A stretch of 64,000 bases of DNA from Flavobacteriales bacterium (GCA_016788205.1 JAEUTA010000012.1:1-64000), one strand, 5' to 3'; positions 28,980 through 37,572 are shown, numbered from the stretch's first letter. Numbers and translations: made by a program. Notes: generated by a model not told the origin, from the sequence alone.

Positions 28980-31316
28980 CTACTTGGTATAGTAGCCGTA
29001 GCCGTCGCCACCTTGGCTCTTCACGTCATTGAACAGCAGATCCACATTGCGGGCCTTGTTCTCGGCGACCATCTCGTTGATCATGCGCAACGCGCTACGG
29101 CCGGTCTTTCCTTCGCGCACCACATAAAGCGTTACATCAACCTGCTGCATGAGGAGGACATACTCGCTCACCAATCCAAGCGGTGATGCATCGACAACGA
29201 CATGATCATAGCGACTTCGCAACACGGTGATGAGTTCAGCCATGCGTGGACTTTCGGCAAGGTCCAGCGGATTGGGGGGGATCGGTCCTGCGGTGATCAC
29301 ATCGAGACCAGGCACATCCGTCCGTTGGATCAACTTATCCAACGAGGACTCACCGATCAACCAAGTGGACAACCCCTGCCCTTCCTGCATCTCCAGCATC
29401 TTGGCCACGTTCGGGCGCCGCATGTCGGCATCTATGAGAATGGTCCTCTTTCCGGCCTGTGCCATCACCGTGGCCAGGTTCACGGCGCAGAAGGTCTTAC
29501 CCTCGCCGCTGGAAGACGAGGTGAACCCGATCACCTGACGCGCGCTATTGGCATTGAGATACTGCAGGTTCACACGCGCCGTACGGAAGGATTCCGCAAG
29601 CAGCGACTTGGGTTCATCCGCAGAGACGCGCTTACGCTTGCTCGCAGGGATGACCGCAAGCACGGGCAGTTTGCTGATACGCTTCAACTCATCAACATCG
29701 TCGATGCGGTCGCGGACGAGATCCCGGAGAAGGATGAAACCGATGGGGATGAACAGACCCAGAATGAACGCTCCACCGAGAACCGTGCCCTTACTTGGGG
29801 AAACGGGTTTGAAACCGCGCATACGCGCGGTATCCACGATGGACTTATCCACCTGGTCACTTGCGATACCGATACCAGCCTCGGCACGCTTCTGCATCAG
29901 GTAGTTGTAGAGGTTGTCGCTGAGGTTGAACTTTCGCTCGATATTGGCCAGCTGCCTTTCGTTCTCCGGTATCTGGTTATACTGGTAGTTGGTGCGGCCA
30001 AGCCGTGAATTGATGTCCTGTAGACTGATGTTGGCCTGCTCTACCAACCCTTCCGCCGTTTGAGCGAGCGACCCTGTAAGATTCTTGATCTTGCGTTCCA
30101 TGGCCACCACGGTAGGGTTGTTACGTGGTCCGGTGCTCAAGTTCATCGCGGCCAGATCAGCGGCCAGCCTGGTGATCTCGATAACGAGATTGTTCAGTAC
30201 CGGATCATCGATCCCTGATGATGATGGCGCTGGCACGTTCCGCAGATCAGAGGATGACCTGATCTTGTCCAACACCGAGGAACAATAGTTGCGACGGCGT
30301 ATGATCAACGAGCGCTCATCCTCCAACCTGCTTCGTTCCTCAAAAAGCGCTTCAGATGTACTGGCAGCGCTCATCATGCCACCGCTAACGCCTCGGAACT
30401 GCTGCCTGCTACCTTCAACCTTCTCCAACGAGTCGGACACGGTACCGATCTGTTTGTCGATGAAGCCGATGGTGCGCTTGCCCTTTTCCTGCTGCTTCTC
30501 CAGCTCGAAGTCGATATACGTCTCCATGAGCTTATTGAGGAACGCCTGCCCCTTTTCCACGACCTCGGTCTGTATCGTCAGCGTAACGATGTTGCTTTCA
30601 TCGCTCAACGGAACGGCAAGTGTCATCGCCCGGTAACCGATCACGAGATCCTGCAGGCTATTGAGCACGAAATGGTACTTCGTGTTCTTCTCGTAAATGC
30701 GATCCTCGGGGAACGTGATCTTGAAGCTCAGGTGGTCGCCGACGAACATCGAATCCATCGCGACCGTCTGATCCAGTTCGTACTCCGGTAGAGACTCCGG
30801 AAGCACCTCCTGCGTCTGCACGTTGTAGAGGCGCACGTTCTTCCCCTTCGCCGTAACGCGGTATGTTCCAGCGGTACGATCCAACTCCACATAGACGGGG
30901 ACGTCGATGACCTGAACGGCCATGCTGTCCAGCTTCACGAAGAAGGGAGGATAGAGATAGCGCTCCGATTTCTTGAAGAAGTTGGTAGCGTAATAGGTGA
31001 TCCCGAAACCCAGGCGCTGCAACGTGCTGGTGATGATCTTATTGGAAGTGAGCACCGCCACGTTATCCTCCAGATCAGCACCGTTGCTGAGGTAAGAGGT
31101 CCCCTTGATGAACTCGGAGTTCTCGCTATACCCCGTGCGCTTCTTCTCGCCCAACAACATCACGGAACTCACGTCGAATTTCTTCGGTGTGGTCTTCAGA
31201 TAGAATACGCCGGCAGCGAGCGCGATAGGAAGCGTGATGAGGAACCACCACCACTTCGCCCGGATCTTCCGGAAGATCGCGCGCAGATCGATGGTGTCCG
31301 CAGAAGGAGCGCTCAT
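28980..31316 (-). CDS. Polysaccharide co-polymerase with tyrosine-kinase domain (Wzc-like)
   Basis: A 778-residue inner-membrane protein. An N-terminal Wzz domain is bounded by helices near residues 24-42 and about 520-540, with a long coiled coil between. The cytoplasmic BY-kinase domain has Walker A SSSSGEGKT near residue 600, Walker A' LIDADMRRP and Walker B HVVVDASPLG. The C-terminal end carries a small tyrosine cluster (GYGYYTK), the usual autophosphorylation site, although short. It controls polymer length and export with Wza. The ATG at 31316 overlaps the wza stop as TGATG. Confidence 0.94.
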   Translation of the reverse strand: MSAPSADTIDLRAIFRKIRAKWWWFLITLPIALAAGVFYLKTTPKKFDVSSVMLLGEKKRTGYSENSEFIKGTSYLSNGADLEDNVAVLTSNKIITSTLQRLGFGITYYATNFFKKSERYLYPPFFVKLDSMAVQVIDVPVYVELDRTAGTYRVTAKGKNVRLYNVQTQEVLPESLPEYELDQTVAMDSMFVGDHLSFKITFPEDRIYEKNTKYHFVLNSLQDLVIGYRAMTLAVPLSDESNIVTLTIQTEVVEKGQAFLNKLMETYIDFELEKQQEKGKRTIGFIDKQIGTVSDSLEKVEGSRQQFRGVSGGMMSAASTSEALFEERSRLEDERSLIIRRRNYCSSVLDKIRSSSDLRNVPAPSSSGIDDPVLNNLVIEITRLAADLAAMNLSTGPRNNPTVVAMERKIKNLTGSLAQTAEGLVEQANISLQDINSRLGRTNYQYNQIPENERQLANIERKFNLSDNLYNYLMQKRAEAGIGIASDQVDKSIVDTARMRGFKPVSPSKGTVLGGAFILGLFIPIGFILLRDLVRDRIDDVDELKRISKLPVLAVIPASKRKRVSADEPKSLLAESFRTARVNLQYLNANSARQVIGFTSSSSGEGKTFCAVNLATVMAQAGKRTILIDADMRRPNVAKMLEMQEGQGLSTWLIGESSLDKLIQRTDVPGLDVITAGPIPPNPLDLAESPRMAELITVLRSRYDHVVVDASPLGLVSEYVLLMQQVDVTLYVVREGKTGRSALRMINEMVAENKARNVDLLFNDVKSQGGDGYGYYTK

Positions 31317-32098
31317 CACTTATTGCTATTGATGGAGTTGATCACCAGCACGGCCACGGTGGTGGCACTGAGCAAGGTCGCCAGGAGTTCCAGGTTCAAG
31401 CGGCCCGGACGTGCGCGCAATGCCGGCACGTAGACGATGTCATTGGGCAAGAGGTAGTAGTACTCGGAACTAAGCACCTTGGTATCCGAAAGGTCCACGT
31501 ACAGCGCCTGTACCCCGCGATCGCTCTGGCGCATCAGGGTGATGTGCGACTTGTCCGCGAATTCGCTGGGGCCGCCAGCCATGGCAAGCGCATCCAAGAT
31601 GGTGATCTGGTTGTTGTAGACCTGATAGGCCCCGGCGCGCTCCACGGAGCCCAGCACGCTCAACCGCCAATTCACCATCTTCAATATCACCGTGGCGTTG
31701 GTGAAGAATTCGTTGATCTTGCGTTGCACCAACTCCTGGGCCTCACCCACCGTGAGACCTTGCACCTTGATCTTGCCTACCGTGGGCAGTTGCACCTGGC
31801 CGTTCTTATCAACCGAGTAACCGTTCACGTACATGGCAGCATCCGTCACCATGGCCCCGCTACCCTGGCTCTCCACGTTGAAGAATTTGCTGGTGGCATC
31901 GTCCAGGCCCATCACGCGGATGGAGAGCACATCATTGACCTGAAGGCGATACTCGAATTTGCGATTCTCGAACAGCTTGCTTGAGCCGTTGCTCAGCGAA
32001 GGATCGTTCAAGTAGTTCAGTGACTTTCGGCCGATACAGCCACCTGACAACAACAGCACCAGGCCCAAGGCCAGCACCCCTGCGTTCCGTTCGCTCAT
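31316..32098 (-). CDS. Polysaccharide export lipoprotein (Wza-like)
   Basis: A 260-residue outer-membrane export protein. The ATG at 32098 gives a lipoprotein signal, LGLVLLLSGGC, with Cys as lipid anchor. Next come the Poly_export domain (EYRLQVNDVLSIRVMGLDD; VDKNGQVQLPTVGKIKVQG) and a SLBB domain (VLGSVERAGAYQVYNNQITI), and a C-terminal hydrophobic helix (LATLLSATTVAVLVI). It forms the translocation channel with the Wzc-like partner encoded next. It is first in the wza-wzc-wzx-GT-wzy operon. Confidence 0.93.
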   Translation of the reverse strand: MSERNAGVLALGLVLLLSGGCIGRKSLNYLNDPSLSNGSSKLFENRKFEYRLQVNDVLSIRVMGLDDATSKFFNVESQGSGAMVTDAAMYVNGYSVDKNGQVQLPTVGKIKVQGLTVGEAQELVQRKINEFFTNATVILKMVNWRLSVLGSVERAGAYQVYNNQITILDALAMAGGPSEFADKSHITLMRQSDRGVQALYVDLSDTKVLSSEYYYLLPNDIVYVPALRARPGRLNLELLATLLSATTVAVLVINSINSNK

Positions 32099-32193
32099 CC
32101 GTTCGCTTTTATGGCCTCCGTACCCGTTGCGGCTTTTCCCGTTCACAGCGCGGGAGAGGCCGCGAAATACCGCCTTGGGTTTGGTGGCAAGGC

Positions 32194-32201
32194 CAAAGAT
32201 A
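32194..32201 (-). promoter_or_regulatory. TAnnTTTG box upstream of the wza operon
   Basis: Minus-strand TATCTTTG (32201-32194) lies about 95 bases before the lipoprotein start. It is the only good -7 element between the operon and the tRNA-type terminator. The -33 element is not clear. Confidence 0.5.
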
Positions 32202-32236
32202 CGTGGGTAGGGCTGCCGTGGTTACACCCCATGAAA

Positions 32237-32265
32237 AAGGCCCTCCGCCAAGCGGAGAGCCTTTT
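32237..32265 (-). terminator. Rho-independent terminator, probably of a former tRNA gene
   Basis: AAGGCCCTCCGC (32237-32248) pairs with GCGGAGAGCCTT (32252-32263) with one internal mismatch and a 3-base loop. T-runs follow on both strands (TTTTTC on minus, TTTT on plus). It lies immediately downstream, on the minus strand, of the tRNA 3'-end-like sequence and immediately upstream of the wza promoter. Confidence 0.8.
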
Positions 32266-32272
32266 CAACCTG

Positions 32273-32289
32273 TAGTAGCCCGTAGGGGG
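32273..32289 (-). other. tRNA 3'-end remnant, likely left attachment site (attL)
   Basis: Read on the minus strand, CCCCCTACGGGCTACTA looks like the last bases of a bacterial tRNA: a T-stem 3' half (CCCCT), an acceptor strand (ACGGGCT) and a discriminator A. The sequence upstream on that strand does not form the rest of a tRNA, although a T-loop-like GTTCGACTC occurs 15 bases further. A terminator follows directly. Together with a tyrosine recombinase 1.4 kb away, this is the signature of an element integrated into a tRNA 3' end. The tRNA identity (perhaps Glu-like) is a guess. Confidence 0.5.
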
Positions 32290-32875
32290 CTGGAGGCGGC
32301 TTTTGAGTCGAACACTCTCGAACAATCGCGAACAGAATGGCCCCTAGTATACAGTGACGTCGCGAACACACCCGACTCTTCCCATCGACCTGGCCGGAAC
32401 CGTCATGTTCGCCAAATTCCGACCAATTATCTGCTCAAATAGTCACCCCCATCGCTCCGCCACGGGCACTCAGGAAAGAACATGAATCATCATGACTAAT
32501 CTGGCACGAAAAACAAGGTTAGGAATCCACGCATTTTGACACCTCGAGCATTTTTTGGGCGAAATTTCGCCGGACTTCGATGATCACGTAACTCGCTGTG
32601 GAACAGCAGTTGTAATCCAAATTTTTATCTTTCTAATAGGTATATAAAGTAGAATCGACGCCGGTCACTCCAAGAGTCACATTATCTTGGTTTGCAGCTA
32701 CTTACGTAATGCCACTAGACTTGCACCGTCTTCGTAAGCGTCCAAGGATGTCAATCCAGCAGTGGACTCTTGTGAGGAGCCTGCTGCTTGGCCAAAGCAG
32801 AGATGAAAGGGCAGACTCCATTGCGAGCCGAGGTTATTGACATCCCAAGGAGTTTCCCATGTAAAGTCGCTGAAA
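32290..32875. other. Gene-poor, AT-richer left end of the element with short repeats
   Basis: No convincing gene is seen. TCGAACA occurs at 32308 and 32318 (10-base spacing) and TCGCGAACA at 32326 and 32360, which could be recombinase arm-binding sites. GGCGAAATTTCGCC at 32558-32571 is a perfect 14-base palindrome. The stretch around 32610-32680 is AT-rich (TTTTTATCTTTCTAATAGGT followed by ATATAAAG) and may hold the promoter for the gene at 32876. Confidence 0.5.
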
Positions 32876-33568
32876 ATGAAGCACATGATGACCGACGAAG
32901 AATTGCGAGCCAAATACCAAGCGTCCATCCAAGAGCTCCTTGTGTGGATTGCAGAACACACGAAGTCCGACGGGGACACATATGGACAGGGGAGGATACA
33001 TTACTTGAACAACGGCCGATTGGTCGTCGGGTTCCCTGGCTTTGACGAATTTGAGGATGAGCAAGTCTTTAACCTGTGGTCTGAACCGGAGGACTGGTTC
33101 TACACCTATGAAGGACTAACCCTTTGGGTGCTATACCTCCGGGACTTTTGCGAAGAGGGGGAGAATTCCGTTCTTCTAGACAAGGGTATCGAACATGCAC
33201 TTGATGCTCGGAACGGAGGCGCCTGCCTGACCGAACTGCGGGAATATCAAACTCGACTCAACGCAATCCGAGCAGTCCGGGGTGCGCAGGGAGTCATCCA
33301 CGACATGCCAGAGCATCTGAGACCTGTGACCGAGCGGGTCATACAAGTGTATGAGAACGGGAACGTTGTGCTAAAAATCTACCCATCAGCAGAAGCAAGT
33401 AAGGAGCTCCAGCATGAAGTACTGCAGAGCCGCCCGAACCATGAGCTTGTCTTTGGGACATACGGGGACAAGCTTCTGCGCACGGTAAACCTTGGGGTCC
33501 AACATGACCAGTGGACTCGCCGCGATTTGACCCGTGCCGTCGGAAAGATCATGACAACAGAAGACTGA
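32876..33568 (+). CDS. Hypothetical protein of the element
   Basis: A 230-residue acidic soluble protein from the ATG at 32876 (MKHMMTDEELRAKYQASIQE). I do not recognise a family. It has no signal peptide or membrane helix. It contains several aromatic/acidic segments (FDEFEDEQVFNLWSEPEDWF) and a central helical part ending in LREYQTRLNAIRAVRGAQG. Codon usage is less G/C-biased than in flanking chromosomal genes, suggesting transfer. It precedes the integrase gene by about 110 bases in the same direction. Confidence 0.65.
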   Translation: MKHMMTDEELRAKYQASIQELLVWIAEHTKSDGDTYGQGRIHYLNNGRLVVGFPGFDEFEDEQVFNLWSEPEDWFYTYEGLTLWVLYLRDFCEEGENSVLLDKGIEHALDARNGGACLTELREYQTRLNAIRAVRGAQGVIHDMPEHLRPVTERVIQVYENGNVVLKIYPSAEASKELQHEVLQSRPNHELVFGTYGDKLLRTVNLGVQHDQWTRRDLTRAVGKIMTTED

Positions 33569-33678
33569 CCCGAGCAATGGAATCACATCTCCCACGTCGC
33601 AATTCGCCTCACGACGGCGCGAATCACCATGAGAACTCTTCCCTTAAGGGTAGAGGGGGCTCCCTTCCCTTGAACAAC

Positions 33679-35217
33679 ATGACGTACAACAAGAACTACC
33701 AGGCAGATTCGATCCGCATCAGCCACAAACAGGTCGGAAAGCACGGATATCTCTTCTTACTATTCAACTATGGGTACCTGGGCTCGCAGTACGACGTTGA
33801 GCATGAGATCTACATCGAACACTACAGGCCATTCCAATGCACAACGGGAATAGCGCTTGAACGTAAGTACTGGACCAAAGACGGCCTGAGCGAAGATTTC
33901 CGCAAGGACCATGGTAGTCGCTTGTACGCCGAGATACTTGGCAAACTGGAGTCCCTCAAGAACAAGGTGTTTCAGGCCTATGAAGGTCTGACGAAGGATC
34001 TTGGAAAAAAGCCATCGCCAGAACAGTTACGCGACCGCTTGAACGGCAAGTCGGACAAGGCCAGCACGCGCATGCCACTTGCCCTTTATATAGACTCCCT
34101 TGCCCAATCCAAGAAAGTGCGAGATCGAAAGACAAAGCTCAAATACCGGACGCTTGCGACATACATCCGAGCATTAGAGGCATGTCGCGAGCACAACAGC
34201 GAATTCCAATCCATGTGTGAAGGCACAAGAGGTGTTGTTACGGTATCAAGCTTCAATCTCCAAGACTGGAACGACCTACAGCTCCTCGTTCAGGAGACCG
34301 GTTCAGAAATTCCACGAACGTTCCGGAAAGCCAAGAGTGCCCGCTCCTTCGCATTCGACGGAGAAGGCTACTATTCTGAGGCGACGTTACACAAGCTACA
34401 GTCCAACCTACTGGCCGTGCTTAGAAGGGCGAAAAAGGATCCGGCTCTTGGGGCAAAGATCGACATCGACACGCTGGAGAAGATCTCGGCTCAAAGTACG
34501 CGGAAGGTCAGTCTAAATCCTGAGGAACTTGGAACGGTCCTGGAACGTGACTTCACTTTCACTTCAGGGCATCTTGTAAACGCCAGAAAGCTCATGGTCC
34601 TCCAGCTATTCAGCGGTGTAAGGGTGAGTGACCTCTCCAAGATCCTGGACAATCCTATCCGTGAAGTGCGCGGAAGGAGAACGACGTTCAAGGCCATCTA
34701 CTTATCCACCAAGAAAACGGGGGAAGCGATCTGCCTTCCCCTGCTTCAGCCCATGTTAGATGTTCTTCTCAGCGGCCACAAACCTCATATGATAGCGGTC
34801 ACAAATTTGAACAACTATTACAAAGAGGTTGCATGCGACCTCGGCCTAACCCGCATCATCCATAGAGTCGAACGCAGGGCGAATGCAGTAAGGGTCGACC
34901 ATCAAGATGAGCTACACTCCGTCCTTCGATCCCATGACTGTAGGCGCTCATTCTTCGGACTGCTTACCGGTTACTTATATGTCTCGCGCCTTCTTGCCTC
35001 ACAGGTCACCGGCCACAGGCTGAGCCACGCTCAAGGTGAAGACGAAGGCTACTTCCATCTTTCGCCCGAGCACAAGGCCGAGAGCCTACTGGCCCAGATC
35101 TATCTCGCGGAAGAGAATCTCCCATTCGATGTCGTCCCGAAGGATTTCGTCCGGCAGTGGGAAAGTTCGAAAAGTCAGGGACGTCGAATTCAAAGTGGTC
35201 TTGGCTGGCTCCGCTGA
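33679..35217 (+). CDS. Tyrosine-type site-specific recombinase (integrase)
   Basis: A 512-residue integrase. An arm-binding-like N-terminus and a SAM-like core-binding domain (PLALYIDSLAQSKKVRDRKT onward, ending before residue 270) precede the catalytic domain. Catalytic residues are in order: Arg in FSGVRVSDLSK (about 314), Lys in LSTKKTGEA (about 344), His-x-x-Arg in SHDCRRSF (about 418), TGHR (about 444) and Tyr in GYFHLS (about 456). This is the layout of Bacteroidota phage/ICE integrases. The first 56 codons of the longest frame overlap the preceding gene, so the ATG at 33679 (MTYNKNYQADSIRISHK) is preferred. Confidence 0.88.
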   Translation: MTYNKNYQADSIRISHKQVGKHGYLFLLFNYGYLGSQYDVEHEIYIEHYRPFQCTTGIALERKYWTKDGLSEDFRKDHGSRLYAEILGKLESLKNKVFQAYEGLTKDLGKKPSPEQLRDRLNGKSDKASTRMPLALYIDSLAQSKKVRDRKTKLKYRTLATYIRALEACREHNSEFQSMCEGTRGVVTVSSFNLQDWNDLQLLVQETGSEIPRTFRKAKSARSFAFDGEGYYSEATLHKLQSNLLAVLRRAKKDPALGAKIDIDTLEKISAQSTRKVSLNPEELGTVLERDFTFTSGHLVNARKLMVLQLFSGVRVSDLSKILDNPIREVRGRRTTFKAIYLSTKKTGEAICLPLLQPMLDVLLSGHKPHMIAVTNLNNYYKEVACDLGLTRIIHRVERRANAVRVDHQDELHSVLRSHDCRRSFFGLLTGYLYVSRLLASQVTGHRLSHAQGEDEGYFHLSPEHKAESLLAQIYLAEENLPFDVVPKDFVRQWESSKSQGRRIQSGLGWLR

Positions 35218-35272
35218 TCGCGTTCTCCGATCAGGGGGTGGATTTCTTGTCTGTGAACACCATCGAACGTTC

Positions 35273-35701
35273 ATGAAGGACGCCCTCACGATCATACAAA
35301 GGAGAATGGAGGGGCTTCAGGGCGAAGAGCGCGAAGTGGCCGATGAGATCATCCTGTCCGCTGTCCGTCAGATCGATGGGCTACGAGAGCAGAGGAAACT
35401 GCGCCTGGAGCTTCAGAGACTGCGATCAGAGATCGAAGCTGACCGATCACACAAACGCGGACTGACCGAAAAACGAGATGATGAATGGATCACCTCCGGT
35501 GAAGTCATGGAAGTGCTTGGTCATGAACGGACCTACCTATGGGAGCTCGGGCAGGTCGGGCTGCTAAAGCCCTTTGAAAAGAGAGGGAATGTCAATCGGT
35601 ACCGTGTACGCGACTTTCGCCGCTTCCTGGCCATCGATGCTCAGCTTGTAGGGCGCACACTGAACGAATGGCGAGCGAAGAACAAGGGCAAAAGGCCCTA
35701 G
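35273..35701 (+). CDS. Helix-turn-helix, excisionase-like protein
   Basis: A 142-residue protein. An N-terminal coiled-coil-forming half (QRRMEGLQGEEREVADEIIL; RKLRLELQRLRSEIEADRSH) is followed by a MerR/Xis-type winged helix, WITSGEVMEVLGHERTYLWE and LLKPFEKRGNVNRYRVRDF. Directly behind an integrase gene, such a protein most likely acts as recombination directionality factor or local regulator. The ATG at 35273 is chosen because the longer in-frame extension runs through the integrase 3' end. Confidence 0.75.
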   Translation: MKDALTIIQRRMEGLQGEEREVADEIILSAVRQIDGLREQRKLRLELQRLRSEIEADRSHKRGLTEKRDDEWITSGEVMEVLGHERTYLWELGQVGLLKPFEKRGNVNRYRVRDFRRFLAIDAQLVGRTLNEWRAKNKGKRP

Positions 35702-36507
35702 CGCAACCAAGCGAGAGAGATTTTTTCACCGTCTGTTACCGACTTCATTTTCAACACCTTAACAACCCATTGGGGATGGTAAGGCGGGCAGGCCATTTTG
35801 TTTTCGCTGACCAATGGGTTTATGATTCTTCAACGCAGGGACGGGTGATACCGCCAGTAGTCTTCGTGTGTCCAGTAACAAACCAACCATGCAACGTGAA
35901 AGAGATTGACCGAGGAACAGTAAGGGATCTGGGTGGGCTCTTGGTCAACGGAGGTCATCTGATCACTGTGAATCCATGCAGTGACGCAGGGGCAGATCGG
36001 GTATGTGACGGCGTTTTGAGGTTCGCATCAGGCATAGCTCATGACGGCGTAATTGTAGTTGAGCGTATGCAATCAAGGGGCGATGCTCTGATCGATCGAC
36101 CACATGTGCACTGGGCCATTTCCGAAGGCGAAGCGGACGTTGACAGTATCGTCGATCAGCTTCGATCGAGTGGGCTGGATGTGCATATCACCCCAATCTG
36201 GGCTGCAGATGGTCTGTTCTACTATCTCGCCAAGGATCCTCATGCCCGTTGCTATCTCACGAAGATGGAGCATACCAGAGCATCAGCGCTGCCGGTCGCC
36301 CATGAAGGGCGTGAGGCGAGCGGCCCAATTGTGCCAATAAAGACCGAGAATCTACGCAGTGAGACCGAGGCGAAACGGCTTCCCGCGTCTGACATCCCTC
36401 CCACTCCACTACCAGAATATATTGAAACCGAATCGGCAGTTGCACCGTCGGAAGCAGTGAAAAGACCGCTTACTCGTGGCGTGCATGGTATGTGTCGAGC
36501 ACCTTAG
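35668..36507 (+). CDS. Possible HUH-type replication/mobilisation protein
   Basis: A 279-residue protein that I cannot place firmly. The middle part has a His-hydrophobic-His motif, DRPHVHWAIS (His146 and His148), followed 37 residues later by FYYLAKDP (Tyr185, Tyr186, Lys189). This matches the order and spacing of motifs II and III in rolling-circle Rep proteins. The C-terminal ~80 residues are Pro/Glu-rich and probably disordered. The start overlaps the excisionase-like gene by 34 bases; a later start near 35776 is possible. It could also be an unrelated protein with chance motifs. Confidence 0.55.
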   Translation: MASEEQGQKALAQPSERDFFTVCYRLHFQHLNNPLGMVRRAGHFVFADQWVYDSSTQGRVIPPVVFVCPVTNQPCNVKEIDRGTVRDLGGLLVNGGHLITVNPCSDAGADRVCDGVLRFASGIAHDGVIVVERMQSRGDALIDRPHVHWAISEGEADVDSIVDQLRSSGLDVHITPIWAADGLFYYLAKDPHARCYLTKMEHTRASALPVAHEGREASGPIVPIKTENLRSETEAKRLPASDIPPTPLPEYIETESAVAPSEAVKRPLTRGVHGMCRAP

Positions 36508-36573
36508 CTGAGTGTTCAACCCCTGGTGCTGTGGTTGCCTAATAATGGGGGGGACATTCCCTCCCAATGCAAC

Positions 36574-37005
36574 ATGCACCTAAACGACCCCTTTCGACCT
36601 CGGCCCATCTCCATCTCACTCGTCTTCACTCCCTCTCAGGGCGGCCATATATGCGACCTGCGACGAGGTATTCGCATGTTCCTCATGCGCTATTATCACT
36701 CGGAGGCTGCGTTGACGATGAGCATAGGTGCCACGTATAACTACATGTTCTCACGCGATCGAAAGGGACGGTGCATCGTACTTACCATCGATGCTCCATA
36801 CTCAGAGGGTCTATTGTTGGACATCTACGCTCGACTCTACCAGCACGGTGGCCAGATCCGCACCCCTCTGACATGCTACGACGTGTCCATTCAGGGCAAC
36901 GTGGACATCCAACGATTGCACGCGCTGACTGCACACTATTTTTGGATGAACTCGCTATTCCACCGTCACGTTGGTCGTGAGGGGGGACGATTTCTGCTCA
37001 ACTGA
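36574..37005 (+). CDS. Hypothetical protein of the element
   Basis: A 143-residue protein from the ATG at 36574 (MHLNDPFRPRPISISLVFTP). It has no recognised domain, signal peptide or membrane helix. Segments SIGATYNYMFSRDRKGRCIV and CYDVSIQGNVDIQRLHALTA look like an alpha/beta domain. It is the last gene before the metal block. Its codon use resembles the neighbours at 32.9-36.5 kb more than the metal genes. A longer frame starts at 36526. Confidence 0.55.
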   Translation: MHLNDPFRPRPISISLVFTPSQGGHICDLRRGIRMFLMRYYHSEAALTMSIGATYNYMFSRDRKGRCIVLTIDAPYSEGLLLDIYARLYQHGGQIRTPLTCYDVSIQGNVDIQRLHALTAHYFWMNSLFHRHVGREGGRFLLN

Positions 37006-37120
37006 AACTCGGCTACGGAACACTCCAAAGTCGCCTCGCCTTCATCCGAAAGTGCCGGTCAAACGTTCTCAAGTATCCAATCGGGACACAACTTCCCCCT
37101 AAGCCCTTCGTGGAAGAATG

Positions 37121-37128
37121 TACTTTTG
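37121..37128 (+). promoter_or_regulatory. TAnnTTTG box at the head of the RND efflux operon
   Basis: TACTTTTG ends seven bases before the ATG at 37135, so the transcript may be leaderless. The -33 element is poor, which would fit an activator-dependent promoter. Confidence 0.5.
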
Positions 37129-37134
37129 CCAAAC

Positions 37135-37485
37135 ATGCGGATGTCTTTCGCCCTCGTCTTGGCCCTTTACGCCTTCAGCGTATTGGACCTTCATGAGTGG
37201 GCGCATGTTCCGCAGACGCTTACGCACTGGCTTGAGCACCACACGGACCTCGGCCATCATGACGAGGAGACGGGTGAGCACCACGATGAGCATGGGGACC
37301 ATGACCCCTTCGGATGCGACGAGCATGGAACTTGCACAGCCTTTGCCTTCGTGGGTATGGCCGTGGAGACTCGTCCTGTCCAATTGCACGTCCCTGGTGC
37401 GGCCCTTATGACGGCTGCTCCAGTGGAAGAAGGCGCCCTTGCCGCCTACTCCGGTTCCAAATGGAACCCACCCAAGCTCGGTTGA
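37135..37485 (+). CDS. Small exported His-rich metal-binding protein
   Basis: A 116-residue protein. The N-terminal hydrophobic stretch MSFALVLALYAFSVL acts as signal or anchor and is followed by about 20 His and acidic residues in 50 positions (HWLEHHTDLGHHDEETGEHH, then DEHGDHDPFGCDEHGTC). Such sequences bind Zn, Cu or Ni loosely in the periplasm. It is directly followed by the CusB-like adaptor and probably feeds or senses metal for that pump. The ATG at 37135 is used because the upstream TTG lies inside the promoter box. Confidence 0.72.
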   Translation: MRMSFALVLALYAFSVLDLHEWAHVPQTLTHWLEHHTDLGHHDEETGEHHDEHGDHDPFGCDEHGTCTAFAFVGMAVETRPVQLHVPGAALMTAAPVEEGALAAYSGSKWNPPKLG

Positions 37486-37572
37486 ACACGCGGCCGTAGC
37501 GCCGCTGCACCCCGAGGGTGCTCTGCATCGCTTTGCGGTGCTGCTATCCATCCGTTCAATCAAGTCACTCCG

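Noticed and set aside
32290..32345. A complete tRNA gene near the terminator
   Set aside because: Only the 3' end pattern and an isolated T-loop-like sequence are present; no anticodon arm or D-arm can be folded.
32698..32979. A 93-codon minus-strand ORF at the element edge
   Set aside because: It overlaps the start of the plus-strand gene at 32876, has no family signal and lacks a promoter or neighbour.
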